DNA from: Isoetes taiwanensis
Lineage: Eukaryota > Streptophyta > Lycopodiopsida > Isoetales > Isoetaceae
Direction: 5' to 3'
DNA length: 64,000 nt
NCBI GenBank assembly: GCA_021234155.1
Contig: JAJEKV010000072.1
Span: 6,821,335-6,885,334 of the forward strand
Made by a program: the position numbers and the translations under genes. Positions 21,770 to 33,124 of the stretch are shown piece after piece; position 1 is the first letter of the stretch, and each line of letters opens with the position of its first letter. The notes beneath the pieces were generated by a model. It saw only the letters and a list, made by a program, of their open reading frames with translations, did no database searches and was not told the origin of the DNA.

Positions 21770-24446
21770 ATGCAAAATGCTAAAAAAAAAGCCCCCAATG
21801 ATGCTGGTCAAGGCAAGGAAAAATTCTCAACTAATGAACATGATGGCCAAGGAAAGGAAAATACCTCAAATGATGTTGATGATGGCAAAGGAAAGGAAAA
21901 AACTCCAAATGATGTTGATGATGGCAAACGAAAGGAAAAGACCTCAAATGAAAAGGATGATGCCAAAGGAAAGGAAATTGTACTTTATACTCGGGTCGAT
22001 TGGAAAAACAAAAAGGTCAAGGTCCTGCATGCATGCAACAGAGAGGCAGTAGGAGAAGGGATTATTGTTCTAGCAGATCCTATCAATGCAGTGAATGATG
22101 AAAGATTAGGGGAGGACAGGTTAGGTGTGGTAATCTCAAAATTATATGACAATTGGAAGGAAAAGGGTTCAGGCAAACAAAAATGCCTTGCTTGTGTGAA
22201 GCAACTAGAGGTTCCAACTATTGTTGCATGGCCTATGGATAGTATTCAACTGGAGGGGAACTACATGTTTCCTATAGAAGTAGAACCATTGTCAATAATG
22301 TTCACACAGTGTAGCAAGAGGCCACTTCCAACTTTCAAACATTATCCCACCAAAAGATGCAAGTCAGATTATGATTGTTCTCCTGAAGCCCTGATGGCGG
22401 TTAGAGGAAGTGAATGTTGTTGGGCCTCATGTATTAGAATGTTCACAATAGAGGAGATGGTGGTAGCAAGAGCTACATATCAGGAACATAAGTGTGATAG
22501 CAGGAGGAATTTCATGTACACCATATTTGGCTATGCAATTCAGGATGAAAGATCAAAGAAGAAAAGATTCCCATTGAATGGAAAGTGGATATGTTCAAAA
22601 GCATGGATGGCTATACATGGAATTCCAACCTCTTCTTGGCAACAACCGGCAAAAAGAGACATGAAAATGGTAGTAAAATTGCATTGCATGGGAACACCGG
22701 CCCGGTAAGGCCTACCTCAAGAACTATAGCTGCAAAGGAAATATTTGAAAGATATGTGGATTTCAATGCAGAAAACATGCCACATAAGAGTAAGAAGGAT
22801 GAACAGGGTAGAGTTATTGTTGAAAAGAGTTTGCCATCCCATTGTACCTAGAAGAGCATATTAGAGGAAATAAATGCATTGCTTCGAGAACTTGGAGTGG
22901 CCTCTATATCCCAGCCCAGTTTTAGTAGGCTATGGAATAAGCATTTCAAGCATGTGACCATAGCAACTTCAAACAACTTTGCCAAGTGCAATTTATGTGC
23001 TAAGCTGAAGGAGACACTAGATAAGACTGTGCAACCAAGTCTAAGGGCAAAGATAAGGGAACATATGAAGGACCATATGACAGATCAACTATCATGTAGA
23101 TCAACTTATTGGATGTGGAGGACCTTATCTGCAATGGAACCTAATAACTATCTATGTATTATACATGATAAAATGGACCAACAGAAGACTTGTCTTCCAC
23201 AATTCAAGTACATTCCTAAGTCATGTGGAAGATCATACCCTTTGCAGATTTCAATGACTGGGGCAATATTGCATGGGCAGTTTCAGACCTATTATGGCCA
23301 TTTCAGTTTAGAGTTGTGGAGTGATGGTCCAGATTTTCACATTGGAAGTATCATGAGGTGTTTAAGAAACTATGAGAAGGGTTACAATGGTCACCTACAG
23401 GACCCTACAGCTAGCCAGACACTACATAGTACATTGTTGGATGGAACCCCTAATAGTATTGAAAAGTTTAGCGAGGCAAGGTTTAGGAGGAATGGACCTA
23501 ATGAACATGTTGGAGCTTCAACATCTCGTGCTAAACCTCGAGATCTGCCCAGAAAGCTCCTCTTGCAACTAGATAATTGTGCTGGTCAAAATAAGAACAG
23601 GTGGATGTTTTCTTTCCTATCCTACTTAACAGCTGTGGGTATTTTTGAAAGAGTCAATTTGGGGTTCCTAATGCCCGGACATACTCATGAGGATGTGGAT
23701 GCATTGTTTGGAAAATATAGTCATGTATTGAGACAGCAGACAGTTACCAACTTTCCCAGGCTATTGGAAATATTTCATGGATGTACAAATCCATCTCCTA
23801 TAGGATCTATCATAGAAGAAGTGCCTGATTGGAAGAGTTTTGTGGATGGTTATGCTCTCGACATGGAAGGTCATTCTAGACCTCTTCAATTCACTTTTGG
23901 GTGAGAGAAGGGATTCCAATCATGCAATGGAAAATGAGACCTTCCGAGGAGAAGTGGAGAGGTGGGGCAGAAATTTGGCACAGGGATGCAAATGGCAAGC
24001 CTATGATACCTCCTGGTCAACCAAAAGCTCTAAAACCAACTGAAGAAGTCAAGCAATTGGGATTGACTAAGGATGGCATCAATGACTACATCAAGCATTG
24101 GCAAACTAATTCAGATGAGACTAACCGTGCATTGATAGATTATTGGAAGAAGGTGATCAACTTGTTGGATGAGGTAGACACATCCTCAGAAGAGCTAAAA
24201 GAAGGGTGGTTCCCTAAAAGTAAGTGGAAAATATTAGCTGGTGCTGACGAAGATGATGGTACCATTAGTAGCATTGTGAAGGCATATGCTCCTCCTCAAT
24301 CTGATAAACACTATGTTGGTCCTAAGAAGGATAGGCCAAAATATCTAGGCATGGATTGTTATGAACCTTCTACTGACGTGGAGCTAAACCAATTTGTAGT
24401 AGTAAAACCAGCAGATCTAGAGACCTATCCAGTGTGGTTGTGTTGA
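21770..24446 (+). pseudogene. DUF7869-domain protein gene, frameshifted
   Basis: One long coding region in four pieces: 21,770-22,708; 22,585-22,851; 22,859-23,890; 23,901-24,446. The first has a Lys/Asp-rich N-terminus made of about four 45-bp repeats (21,800-21,975). A Cys-containing region (KCLACVKQLE, GSECCWASC) and KAWMAIHGIPTSS follow. The third piece carries the DUF7869 core: QLDNCAGQNKN at about 23,565, and FLMPGHTHEDVDALFGKYS at about 23,670, whose Asp residues suggest an RNase H-fold or transposase-like site. Breaks are a frameshift near 22,660, an in-frame TAG at 22,849, and a frameshift near 23,890. The final codons (VWLC, then TGA) run into the first bases of the neighbouring LTR, so the original C-terminus is missing. 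Members are found in plants, algae and animals, with no established function; a mobile-element origin is my inference. Confidence 0.7.
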
Positions 24447-25923
24447 GGGTAATCCTGGCAAAACCCTCAACTAGAATGGTTTAGGACCTCCAGGTTGCTT
24501 CAGGCAACCACTCTGAACCTAAATTTTGCAAAACTTCTCACCACAAGCCTGTTAGTACAGCTTTCCCATTTCAAGAAAAAACCCTGTACTCTCTTTTCAA
24601 TACCAAGTGCAAATAACTGGAGGTTTTATCTTGAAGAATGTATGAGTGTGATCCCAACAAATAGTATTAAAAATGTGCAAGACCTTTTTTGAAGTCAGAC
24701 TATTCTAGATACTTGAAAATTATATGCCTGACCTAGTCAAAAACTGGTCAATACCCTCGGCAGAGAGCAGAAATTCTCAGATGTTTTGTGAAATATTCTT
24801 TTTGATCTGGGACAACTGTGACTAATCAAATTGCTATTGTAGATGACGTGCACCACCTCTTTTGGATTTATTTAGAATGCTGGATGAACAGGGAGTAATT
24901 TGCCACCGATGTAATTGTGTTTTTGATGATGAGATATTTATCTAGATGTTTTTGCTTTTCCCGAGACAAAATAAAAAGAGAATTACTGGGATCTTGATAA
25001 CAATAGATGGATTTGGACTTTTTGTTTAAGGAGTTTGTAGCGAAAAAAAAGATAGGTTTTGACTTTTATCGATAACTAGAACTTAGTTTTGACTAATGTT
25101 TATATTTTTCTTTTCTTTGGATGCGGGACGACTATTCCTATGAAGTCTAAAGGGGATCTTACTAATATCCAATGGGGTTAAAAACTAGAACAATATTTAG
25201 CGAGATATGCATAAAATTTCCTTGAAAAGAAAGTTGAGAAAAGAGAATTATACCAAAGTCGGATTTTCATTCACTTGACAATCATGAGAGTCTCACATAA
25301 CTTCAAATAGCTCACAATTCATGAGCCAATAATACTTAGGGATCGGACCGAGAATATTTGATCAGCTTTTACCGCTCAATCGAGTAAATTGATGCAGCAA
25401 GGAAGGTCAAATCCACAAGCGTAAGATCGCGACCGACATGTATTTCAGATCAACAATCTCCCAAATGCGCAAAGGCCCTTTGAAATTTCCGAATCGATTT
25501 GCCCCTTTTTGAAAATGCTCGCTCGCTTCAATTCTTGCAAAATCCAACAGATTACTCGTCGTTTAGCACGGGCTTAGGGTTCTTGAGGTCATTCAGGTTA
25601 AATCGGGAGGATATAGTCATGATTAGGTAGTTTCCAGCTGCTAAAAATCCGTTTCTTGGCCTGCAAATTTTAGGGTTCTTGATTTTTCTTGCGAAGAAAT
25701 ATCCCATAGGCAGGAATGAAAAAATGGGCCAAGGTATAAATATAGATCCATTTCCCTGTTTATTGATTACGTGGTCTCCTCCCACGCCAAGCTCGGCTCG
25801 TGTTTCGACTTGGCATGCCAGGGGGGACGCCACTTGGCAGAGGATGAGAGGGTAGATAGATGGGGGGGTAGATGTAGGTAGGTTTTACCATTTTTTAATG
25901 AGGCACGTTTCCCAAGGAAGCCA
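24441..25923 (-). mobile_element. Lone LTR of the gypsy element family
   Basis: This segment is the reverse complement of the 5' LTR at 29,586-31,064 and of nearly the same length (1,483 against 1,479 bp). Both share TGGCTTCC at the LTR start and CCTCAACA at the end. No internal gypsy sequence adjoins it. The flanking 5-mers differ (GGTTG on the left, TTTAG on the right). The left flank is a plus-strand DUF7869 gene and the right flank a minus-strand formamidase gene. A clean solo LTR would have matching flanks, so a rearrangement through LTRs is likely. A 93-codon frame inside it (25,833-25,552) is shared with the other LTR copy and is not a gene. Confidence 0.9.
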
Positions 25924-27945
25924 TTTAGCCAGATATTCGACCCTCGCAAGGAAAGCATGACAACAGCAAGTAGGCATGTCAAAATCAGCAATGACTTGCT
26001 TTAGATGAGTCATAGAGTTATCTTTTGGAGAGATGTGGTTCAACCTGTTCTTTTGTGTAAACAAACTTTGACAAATAATCAACGGCATTCAGACAAGCTC
26101 GTTTCTAGGCCAAACTGGCATCAAGATATTGTTGTCTTCCATCGTCATCAACATTGATACCTTCAAACATTAGCCAATCAAAAAATCTTGGCTCTAGAGG
26201 GCCAATTTTAAATATCGGGTTCACATATAGCTTTGTTGGACCCATTGGTGTGAGATACCTCTCCATGCCACCTCGCAAGATTTCATGTCTATGAAAGTAA
26301 AGAGGACAAACATTTGCTAAAAGAGCAATGCATAAGAATTATAGTGCAAAATACCTTAATTCAAGAAAACCACTCATTTCAATAGCATCACAGAAAGATA
26401 TAAAGTGCATGTCACCCATGCTAAAGTTTGCCCCTTCGACAAAGACAGGTAGGTATATTTTAGCTCCTCTGCTAAGATTCTTGATATCACAGTTTCCACC
26501 ATTCTCTCGACCAGGTATTGTTATTGCAGCCTCAGAAGCAATACAGTCCCATTCGAATGTATTTGGCTGTATCTACATCATACTCATAGTTAATGCAATG
26601 TAAGTGAGATACATCTCCATGCCACCCAGCAAGATTTCACGTCTACGAAAGTAAAGAGGACAAGCATTTGCTCAAAGAGCAATGCATAAGAATTAAAATG
26701 CAAAATACCTTAATTCAAGAAAACCACTCATTTCAATAGCATCACAGAAAGATATCTCCCCATCTCCTTGAAAAAAATGCATGTCACTCATGCTAAAGTT
26801 TGCCCCTTCGACAAAGACATGTAGGTATATTTTAGATCCTCTGCTAAGATTCTTGATATCGCAGTTTCCACTATTCTCTTGACCAGGTATTGTTATTGCA
26901 GCCTCAGAAGCAATACAGTCCCATTCGGATGTATTTGGCTATATCTACATCATACTCATAGTTAATGCAATGTAACAATGTATACAAGTTTCACTTAAAC
27001 TAACAAATATATATCTGGCTCTAAACTCTGACATCATTATGAATACAATAAAAGTTTCAAGAAGTAATCATTATACTAAGGAGTGCACTTTTTGGCTCTG
27101 GCATAGTTGCAAGTGGTCTGGTGTGCAACACTTCTGCTACTGTAGAAGCTCTCTCTGTTTTCGACGAACTCTCTTTCGCTGATGTTCCAGATGTGCAAGA
27201 GCTCCATTCATGATGTAGTGCCAATGAAACCAGGATGTATGAGGCCTGGAAAACGTACTCCTGCCAGAATTTATCTACTTTGGATATGAGAAATTTTATA
27301 TGTCAGAAAATAAGACATGGCAAAGAGAACTTAGGCATAAGTAATGTTTTGCAAGGCAATGAAACAGCAGCCAACCTGGGATATGGCGAGAATGTGCAAA
27401 AATGCCATCAATACCAGATGGCTTTTGTGGCACATGAAAAGCGATCAGTTAAAAATCCACCATCACAATCTCGATCAAACGACCCAGTAAAACCCCATTC
27501 CTCACCACGAAGGGGTCCAAGATTGGATATTTCAACCATGAACAAATTCTCGGGCCTTGCAGAGGCACCAGATTCATCTGCAACTCTGATGATGCCACTT
27601 TGGATATAGCTCTATTTTACCCCATATTCAATCAGACAAAAAATACCAGCAAATGCCTAAATACAAATTTTTGAAAAAAAAAATCAAATTAAGGTCCGCA
27701 TTCTTGATGTCTTGTGCAGAATCGTTGTCTTGAATCTGGCCGTCTAGGCAATCCAAGGTCTCCACTCGAAAAAGCTCCCCTCCCTTCACCTCTACAATAG
27801 GTGGGATATGAGGATGCCATTGATTATGAAGAGGCTTTTCCTGTTGCCAGGGCTTTTTAGCTAGGTAACAGCTTTTAGAGTTCTTGGCATCATGACTTCG
27901 TTTCATGCAAGCTCCCCATTCCGTTGAATATCCCTTCGAGCCCAT
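25924..27945 (-). pseudogene. Acetamidase/formamidase family pseudogene
   Basis: Reading leftward, exon-like pieces follow the plant acetamidase/formamidase (FmdA_AmdA) order. 27,880-27,685 reads KKPWQQEKPLHNQWHPHIPP, GELFRVETLD and QDNDSAQDIK. 27,600-27,400 reads NLGPLRGEEWGFTGSFDRD, GGFLTDRF and FAHSRHIPG before a GT. About 27,255-27,110 reads RFPGLIHPG, MELLHIWN and LHTRPLA in shifting frames. 26,940-26,690 and 26,590-26,320 both read EAAITIPGRENGGNCDIKN, ending in GAIEMSGFLEL-like residues. 26,290-25,925 reads GGMERYLTPMGPTKLYVNPI, LSPKDNS and FPCEGRISG. The family hydrolyses formamide or acetamide to ammonia and the acid in the cytosol. Frameshifts, stops and an internal duplication show loss of function. 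Coding stops at 25,925 against the LTR, losing the last 20 or so residues. Confidence 0.88.
26250..26975 (-). repeat. Tandem duplication inside the formamidase pseudogene
   Basis: 26,250-26,603 and 26,604-26,975 are adjacent copies of the same exon with its flanks. The second copy retains about 25 bp near 26,760 (the codons for a GDGEIS-type motif) that the first has lost. Both keep the AG/GT-bordered exon, so the duplication followed the loss of, or coincided with, relaxed selection. Confidence 0.9.
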
Positions 27946-28303
27946 TTAGGCAACAAACCTTGAATTCGGCATCTTTTTTGGGTTGCCCGTAGGGGGCAAC
28001 CCTCTTGTTGGAGGGTGGAGTGACGGTTTGAAGGCTTGGATTTGTTTTGAAACCATCATTCAATTAAATTGGGATTATGTCTTAATTTTGGGATAAATTT
28101 TATATTGCACTTTTTTAGTAACTTTGTTAAATTCACTTTTTTAGTAACTTTGTTGCCCTTAGACTATAATAGACGTTAACATATATAATCACACACGGGA
28201 ATATAAATTCACACCTTAACTTCAAATTACAAAATCATATATCATGAAACTCAAGTAGTACACAACTTTTATTAAAACTACTATCTATCTATCTATCTAT
28301 CTA
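27946..28303. other. Spacer with (CTAT)n
   Basis: AT-rich sequence with no gene. A short CTAT tetranucleotide run lies at about 28,278-28,302. The start of the formamidase gene would be expected near its right edge, but no promoter can be assigned. Confidence 0.5.
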
Positions 28304-28636
28304 TTAAAAGTGATTGATACATAGTAACTGTTTATCCACCAACATCCCCAAGGATATGAGAACCTTATTTCTTACATTCTGAGGTATTGTAACTCTCGCT
28401 GTTTTACTAGGAATAGTTTTTGGAGTCCACGAGTACAATACGGTTTCAATGTCTAGCCAAAGATCAGGATCACTAGGATTTCTCCTCCACCTCTTTGTCC
28501 AACAATCTGAATATCTTTCTTTATCGGTGACATTACTCAACTGATGTACTGGACACCACCATTCCAGGCGCACCTTATTGAAGTTAACATCACCTTCTTC
28601 TTTGCAAATATCCGAGATAGTGTATCCCAACCTGCT
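28304..28636 (-). CDS. Unrecognised exon-like open frame
   Basis: A minus-strand frame of about 110 residues from 28,636 to 28,304 reads as ordinary protein. It includes LGYTISDICKEEGDVNFNKV, WWCPVHQL, CWTKRWRRNPSDPDLW and TARVTIPQNVRNKVL. It has no start codon of its own; the frame runs in from the duplicated block at 28,637. I do not recognise a family. It may be a remaining exon of a host or transposon gene. Confidence 0.3.
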   Translation of the reverse strand, partial: SRLGYTISDICKEEGDVNFNKVRLEWWCPVHQLSNVTDKERYSDCWTKRWRRNPSDPDLWLDIETVLYSWTPKTIPSKTARVTIPQNVRNKVLISLGMLVDKQLLCINHF

Positions 28637-29561
28637 GCCACTCATGGCAGCATAGAAGAGCCATTGGCATTTCCAAATACATGGTTCAATAAGCACACAA
28701 GGAGTATTTGAAGTTGCAACTTGAAGACCATTTGAAAAGCTACAAAGGACACAAGGACTTGAAGAACCAAAGAAGGACATTCACTTGGGAAACATAAAAG
28801 GAGTATTTTGGCTAAGTGGGAGGTCACAAGGCAAGTTACTAAAATTCGATACCCCATTGAAGATTGCAAGATCACAACTTGGTATGATATCTTGTTCACC
28901 ATTTGAGCATTGAAGTTTGATATTCTTAAGGTTCTTGAAGAATTGCCTAGCCATTCTCTTCCATTCTATGTCTTGAATCATCTTCTCCATTCCATGCCTA
29001 GCCTTTTTTTTTCCACATCTCCATTTACATACTATGGTGTTGGTAACTTTTTTTCCCCTAGTCAAATGAAACACACACTCCATGCTCCATCCACCTACTC
29101 ACCAAAGTTAAGCACTAGGGAGCCCCATGAATTCATTTCAAGAATACCTAGGTTCTAAATATCTACTAGGTCTTACAAAGAAGGATGGACAAAAAAAAAG
29201 CAAGATTTGTCCAACTATGCAAGAGGTGAACTCCCTAGTAGCATTCCATGTAAAAATTGCAAAAGTTATAACATCCACTTCATCATTCATAATTCCACTT
29301 CACCACTCACATCACACGTGTCATCCACATCATCCATACTTCATGCCACCCTCAAAAAAAAATCATTTTGACTAGGGGAAAAGATGGTTACCAACCCTTA
29401 AGTACCACATCATCATCATTTTTGCCACCTCACCAAGTCCCATGCCTAGTCACTTCATTTATTTTTTCCACCAAAAAATCAAAGTATTCCATTCAAAAAT
29501 TTGATGATACCCACCGGTAGCCCTCATGAAATCATGCCACCCGGCACAAACGTTTTTGAAA
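28637..29561 (+). repeat. Duplicated block, copy 1 (0.93 kb)
   Basis: Nearly identical to 40,476-41,404 in the same orientation. Homology begins at GCCACTCATGGCA and ends at TTTTTGAAA in both copies. The two copies flank the gypsy element and the LINE inside it. The ends do not have TG...CA, so I do not call it an LTR. Confidence 0.9.
29036..29397. mobile_element. MITE-like element, copy 1
   Basis: Terminal inverted repeats of about 32 bp: GGTGTTGGTAAC..TTTTTCCCCTAGTCAAA at the left, and the complementary TTTGACTAGGGGAAAA..GGTTACCAACCC at the right. It is 362 bp long, has no ORF of a transposase, and lies wholly inside the duplicated block. No clear target duplication was found. Confidence 0.65.
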
Positions 29562-29585
29562 AAGAGTTTATATTGACCTTCTAAA

Positions 29586-31064
29586 TGGCTTCCTTTGGGA
29601 ACGCGTGCCTCATTAGAAAAATGGTAAAACCTACCTACATCTACCCCCCCATCTATCTACCCTCTCATCCTCTGCCAAGTGGCGTCCCCCCTGGCATGCC
29701 AAGTCGAAACACGAGCCGAGCTTGGCGTGGGAGGAGACCACGTAATCAATAAACAGGGAAATGGATCTATATTTATACCTTGGCCCATTTTTTCATTCCT
29801 GCCTGTGGGATATTTCTTCGCAAGAAAAATCAAGAACCCTAAAATTTGCAGGCCAAGAAACGGATTTTTAGCAGCTGGAAACTACCTAATCATGACTATA
29901 TCCTCCCGATTTAACCTGAGTGACCTCAAGAACCCTAAGCCTGTGCTAAACGACGAGTAATCTGTTGGATTTTGCAAGAATTGAAACAGAACAGAGCATT
30001 TTCAAAAAGGGGCAAATCGATTCAGGAAATTTCAAGGGCTTTTGCGCATTTGGGAGATTGTTGATACGAAATACATGTCAGTGCGATCTTCTGCTTGTGG
30101 ATTTGACCTTCCTTGCTGCATCAATTTACTTGATTGAGCAGTAAAGCTGATCAAATATTCTGTCCGATCCCGGAAGTATTATTGGCTCATGAATTGTGAG
30201 CTATTTGAAGTTATGTGAGACTCCTGTTATGATTGTCAAGTGAATGAAAATCCGACTTTGGTATAATTCTCTTTTCTCAACTTTCTTTTCAAGGAAATTT
30301 TATGCATATCTGCTAAATATTGTTCTAGTTTTTAATCCCATTGGATATTAGTAAGATCCTGCTTAGACTTCATAGGAATAGTCGTCCTGCATCCAAAGAA
30401 AACAGAAAAATATAAACATTAGTCAAAACTAAGTTCTAGTTATCTGATAAAAGTCAAAACCTATCTTTTCGCTACAAACTCCTTAAACAAAAAGTCCAGT
30501 CCATCTATTGTTATCAAGATCCCAGTAATTCTCTTTTATTTTGTCTCAGGAAAAGCAAAAACATCTAGATAACTATCTCTGTCATCAAAAAACACAGTCT
30601 GTCAGTGGCAAATTACTCCCTGTTCATCCAGCATTCTAAATAAATCCAAAAGAGGTGGTGCACGTCATCTACAATAGCAATTTGATTAGTCACAGTTGTC
30701 CCAGATCAAAAAGAATATTTCACAAAACACATCGAGAATTTCGCTCTCGAGGGTATTGACCAGTTTTGACTAGGTGGGGCATATAATTTTCAAGTATCTA
30801 GAATAGTTCGACTTCAAAAAATGTCTTGCACATTTTAATACTATTTGTTGGGATCACACTCATACATTCTTCAAGATAAAACCTCCGTTATTTGCACTTG
30901 GTATTGAAAAGAGAGTCTGTGGTTTTTCTTGAAATGGGAAAAGTTGTACTAAATGGGCTTGTGGTGAGAAATTTTGCAAAATTTAGGTTCAGAGTGGTTG
31001 CACGAAGCAACACGGGAGGTCCTAAACCATTCTAGTTGAGGGTTTTGCGGGATTACCCTCAACA
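29586..31064 (+). repeat. Gypsy 5' LTR
   Basis: Begins TGGCTTCC and ends CCTCAACA, directly before the primer-binding site. The match to the minus-strand copy at 24,441-25,923 starts about 5 bp earlier (CTAAA), which may reflect target similarity. An AT-rich promoter region is not resolved. Confidence 0.85.
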
Positions 31065-31067
31065 TCT

Positions 31068-31092
31068 TGGAGGTCCCACCGAGATCCAACCC
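31068..31092 (+). other. Primer-binding site, Gln-tRNA-like
   Basis: TGGAGGTCCCACCGAGAT begins 3 bp after the LTR end. Its complement would end in a GGTGGGACCT-CCA acceptor, which resembles a glutamine tRNA. The assignment of the tRNA is from memory of tRNA-Gln ends and needs checking against the host tRNAs. Confidence 0.65.
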
Positions 31093-31106
31093 GGTTCTTG
31101 GGAACT

Positions 31107-32452
31107 ATGGCTCCTAGACGAAATGTTGAAACATCCGACCATGCTGAGGTGCAAGACAATACAGAAACACAAGCTACCCCTCAAGGTGTGTCTGTACATC
31201 TGAATAAGTCAGTAAATCTCAATGCTAGTATGCCTGCTCAATACTTTGAACTCAATGTCCCCATTCCTGTTCCTACATTTGATTCTAGCATGAGTGCTAA
31301 CAACTTTCTTAAGATCTTTGATGAATATTATCAAGAATATGGACACAAGAAAGGGACTAAGTTTCTTTGAATTCAAGAAGTGCTTCAAAAATGATGAAGT
31401 AAGGGCCTGGTTGGAATATGTGATAAGTGATGGTATCAACACATGGGATGAAATTGTCAAAAGGTTCTTATCTAGATTTGGTAAGGTTTATGACCCTCAA
31501 GATCTCATTTTTGAATTACAAACCTTTCATATTAGAAATGGTGAGACTGTTCACCAATATGTGGAAAGATTTCATGTGTACTTAACAAAATGCCAAACTA
31601 ATCAAGTACCTAACCATACCTTACACCTTGTTGCATCTTTCATAAGTTTGTTGGTAGACCAAGAGTACATGGGAAGATGCTAAAAAATTTACAAACAGGA
31701 GGGATTTGCAACCATCCACAAAGCTTTTAACAAGGCCATTGAGATTGCTGATGTGCTTTCCTATTTACCAGATGATATTCACATCACTAGTGATCCTTTC
31801 CTCCCAGATTTTGAACAAGAATATATGGGTGCTGATGCTATACCAAAGATATCTTTGTACAAAAAAGATAAGAAGAAACCCAAAGCGGTGAAGAAGAACC
31901 GACAGCTTTGCTACTACCAAGGCAGAGATTGATAAAGTTGCTGAGGCTTTACTCGAGGTCACCAAGCAACTTCAAGAATTGAAAGCATCTAGACCTGAAA
32001 GAAAAAATTATCTCCCTTGTGCACATTGTATGAGAGAAACTCATTCTTCTGATGTTTGTTGGTACAGGATATGCCTTAAGTGCAACAAGAGAGGCCATTA
32101 TGGAAAAGAGTGTCCTGTTTGTGCCTTTTGCAAAGCTACAGGACATTATGAAGATAGATGTAGTGTAAAAGAGTATTTTGCAAGACAAGAGAAAGCCAAA
32201 ATTGCTGAACCTACTGCTACTGTCAAATACTTGTCTGAAACTAGCTATCCTATCAGATTTATACAGGAATTTGAAGAGCAGGAAGAAATAATGGCTGTGT
32301 ATACGAGGGGAATGAAAGACAAGGGGATATCTCAAGAAGAAATAGAAGCTAGTACTGCTAAAGGTAAACTAAGTGAAAACAAGCAACCTGCACAAGATGG
32401 TAAGCAGTTTGTACCCCCTGGGCCTTGTCAGAAATTCCTAAAAAAAAGATAA
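31107..32452 (+). pseudogene. Gypsy gag, frameshifted
   Basis: The first ATG of the element's main frame is at 31,107 (MAPRRN). Gag continues across frameshifts near 31,350 (into 31,294-31,683), 31,700 and 31,930. The capsid-like stretch reads DEVRAWLEYVISDGINTWDE and the FLSRFG and VHQYVERF phrases typical of retrotransposon gag. Two zinc knuckles lie at about 32,071-32,160 (CLKCNKRGHYGKEC and CAFCKATGHYEDRC). These would bind element RNA in the cytoplasmic particle. The frame closes at 32,452, with the protease in another frame shortly after. Confidence 0.85.
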
Positions 32453-32477
32453 GGATGGTGATGATTTTGAAATACTT

Positions 32478-33059
32478 ATGAGAAATTCAAAAGTTAGTGT
32501 AGATTTGCTCACATTGTTAAGGATTGCACCCACTTATAGAAAGAAGATGCTTAACTTGACTCAAGATGAACAGGTTTGTCTCACACAAGAGGAGCAAATT
32601 GCGTTTACAAATCACATTGAGGAGCAAATGCTAGTACAAGATGAACATGATCCTGGTGCTTTCACGTGTGCAGCCAACATTGGGAAAAGAGCTTTGTCTA
32701 AGGTATTGTTGGATGGGGGATCACCTCTAAATGTTATGCCACATCATGTGATGAAACAATGTGGCTTAGAGGTAGACAAGAAAGCTCCTATGGTACTGAA
32801 ATCTTTCTCTAACTCAAGAATTAATCCCATAGGGATTGTAAGTAAAGTACCAATAGATATTGAAGGAATTGTTGTGGCTGCTAATTTTGTTGTGGTTGCA
32901 TTTGAAGGAATTGATGAAAAGGCAGACATTTATGATTTACTTCTAGGAAGGAGATGGTCACAACAAGATAGATGCCGGACTGTTTGGTCAAAAGGGGAAT
33001 GTACTATAACCGATGGAAGGAAAACAGCTTGTTATCTACAACAAGCTTGGGGAGTTTGA
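32478..33059 (+). pseudogene. Gypsy aspartic protease region
   Basis: The frame reads KVLLDGGSPLNVMP at about 32,700-32,745, where the usual catalytic D-S/T-G is D-G-G, as in many Tat-like plant gypsy elements. LLLGRRW at about 32,938-32,958 is the distal conserved strand. The domain would cleave Gag-Pol. The frame is offset from gag and ends at 33,059, so it cannot be made as a continuous polyprotein now. Confidence 0.8.
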
Positions 33060-33124
33060 TTCTTTTAACTTCATTGAAGAGGATGTGTTGATATCCAATC
33101 AACTTTGGGGTATATGAAGTTACC

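Noticed and set aside
25552-25833. A conserved 93-residue protein present at two loci (also 29,679-29,960)
   Set aside because: Both copies lie inside inverted copies of the same LTR; the identity is due to LTR sequence, and no family or start context supports a gene.
28642-29083. Minus-strand frames repeated at 40,423-40,864
   Set aside because: They are shared because the 0.93-kb block is duplicated. Frames overlap the MITE and T-runs and have no motif.
28637-29561. The duplicated 0.93-kb block as LTRs of an outer element
   Set aside because: The ends lack TG...CA, no primer site follows the left copy and no polypurine tract precedes the right copy.
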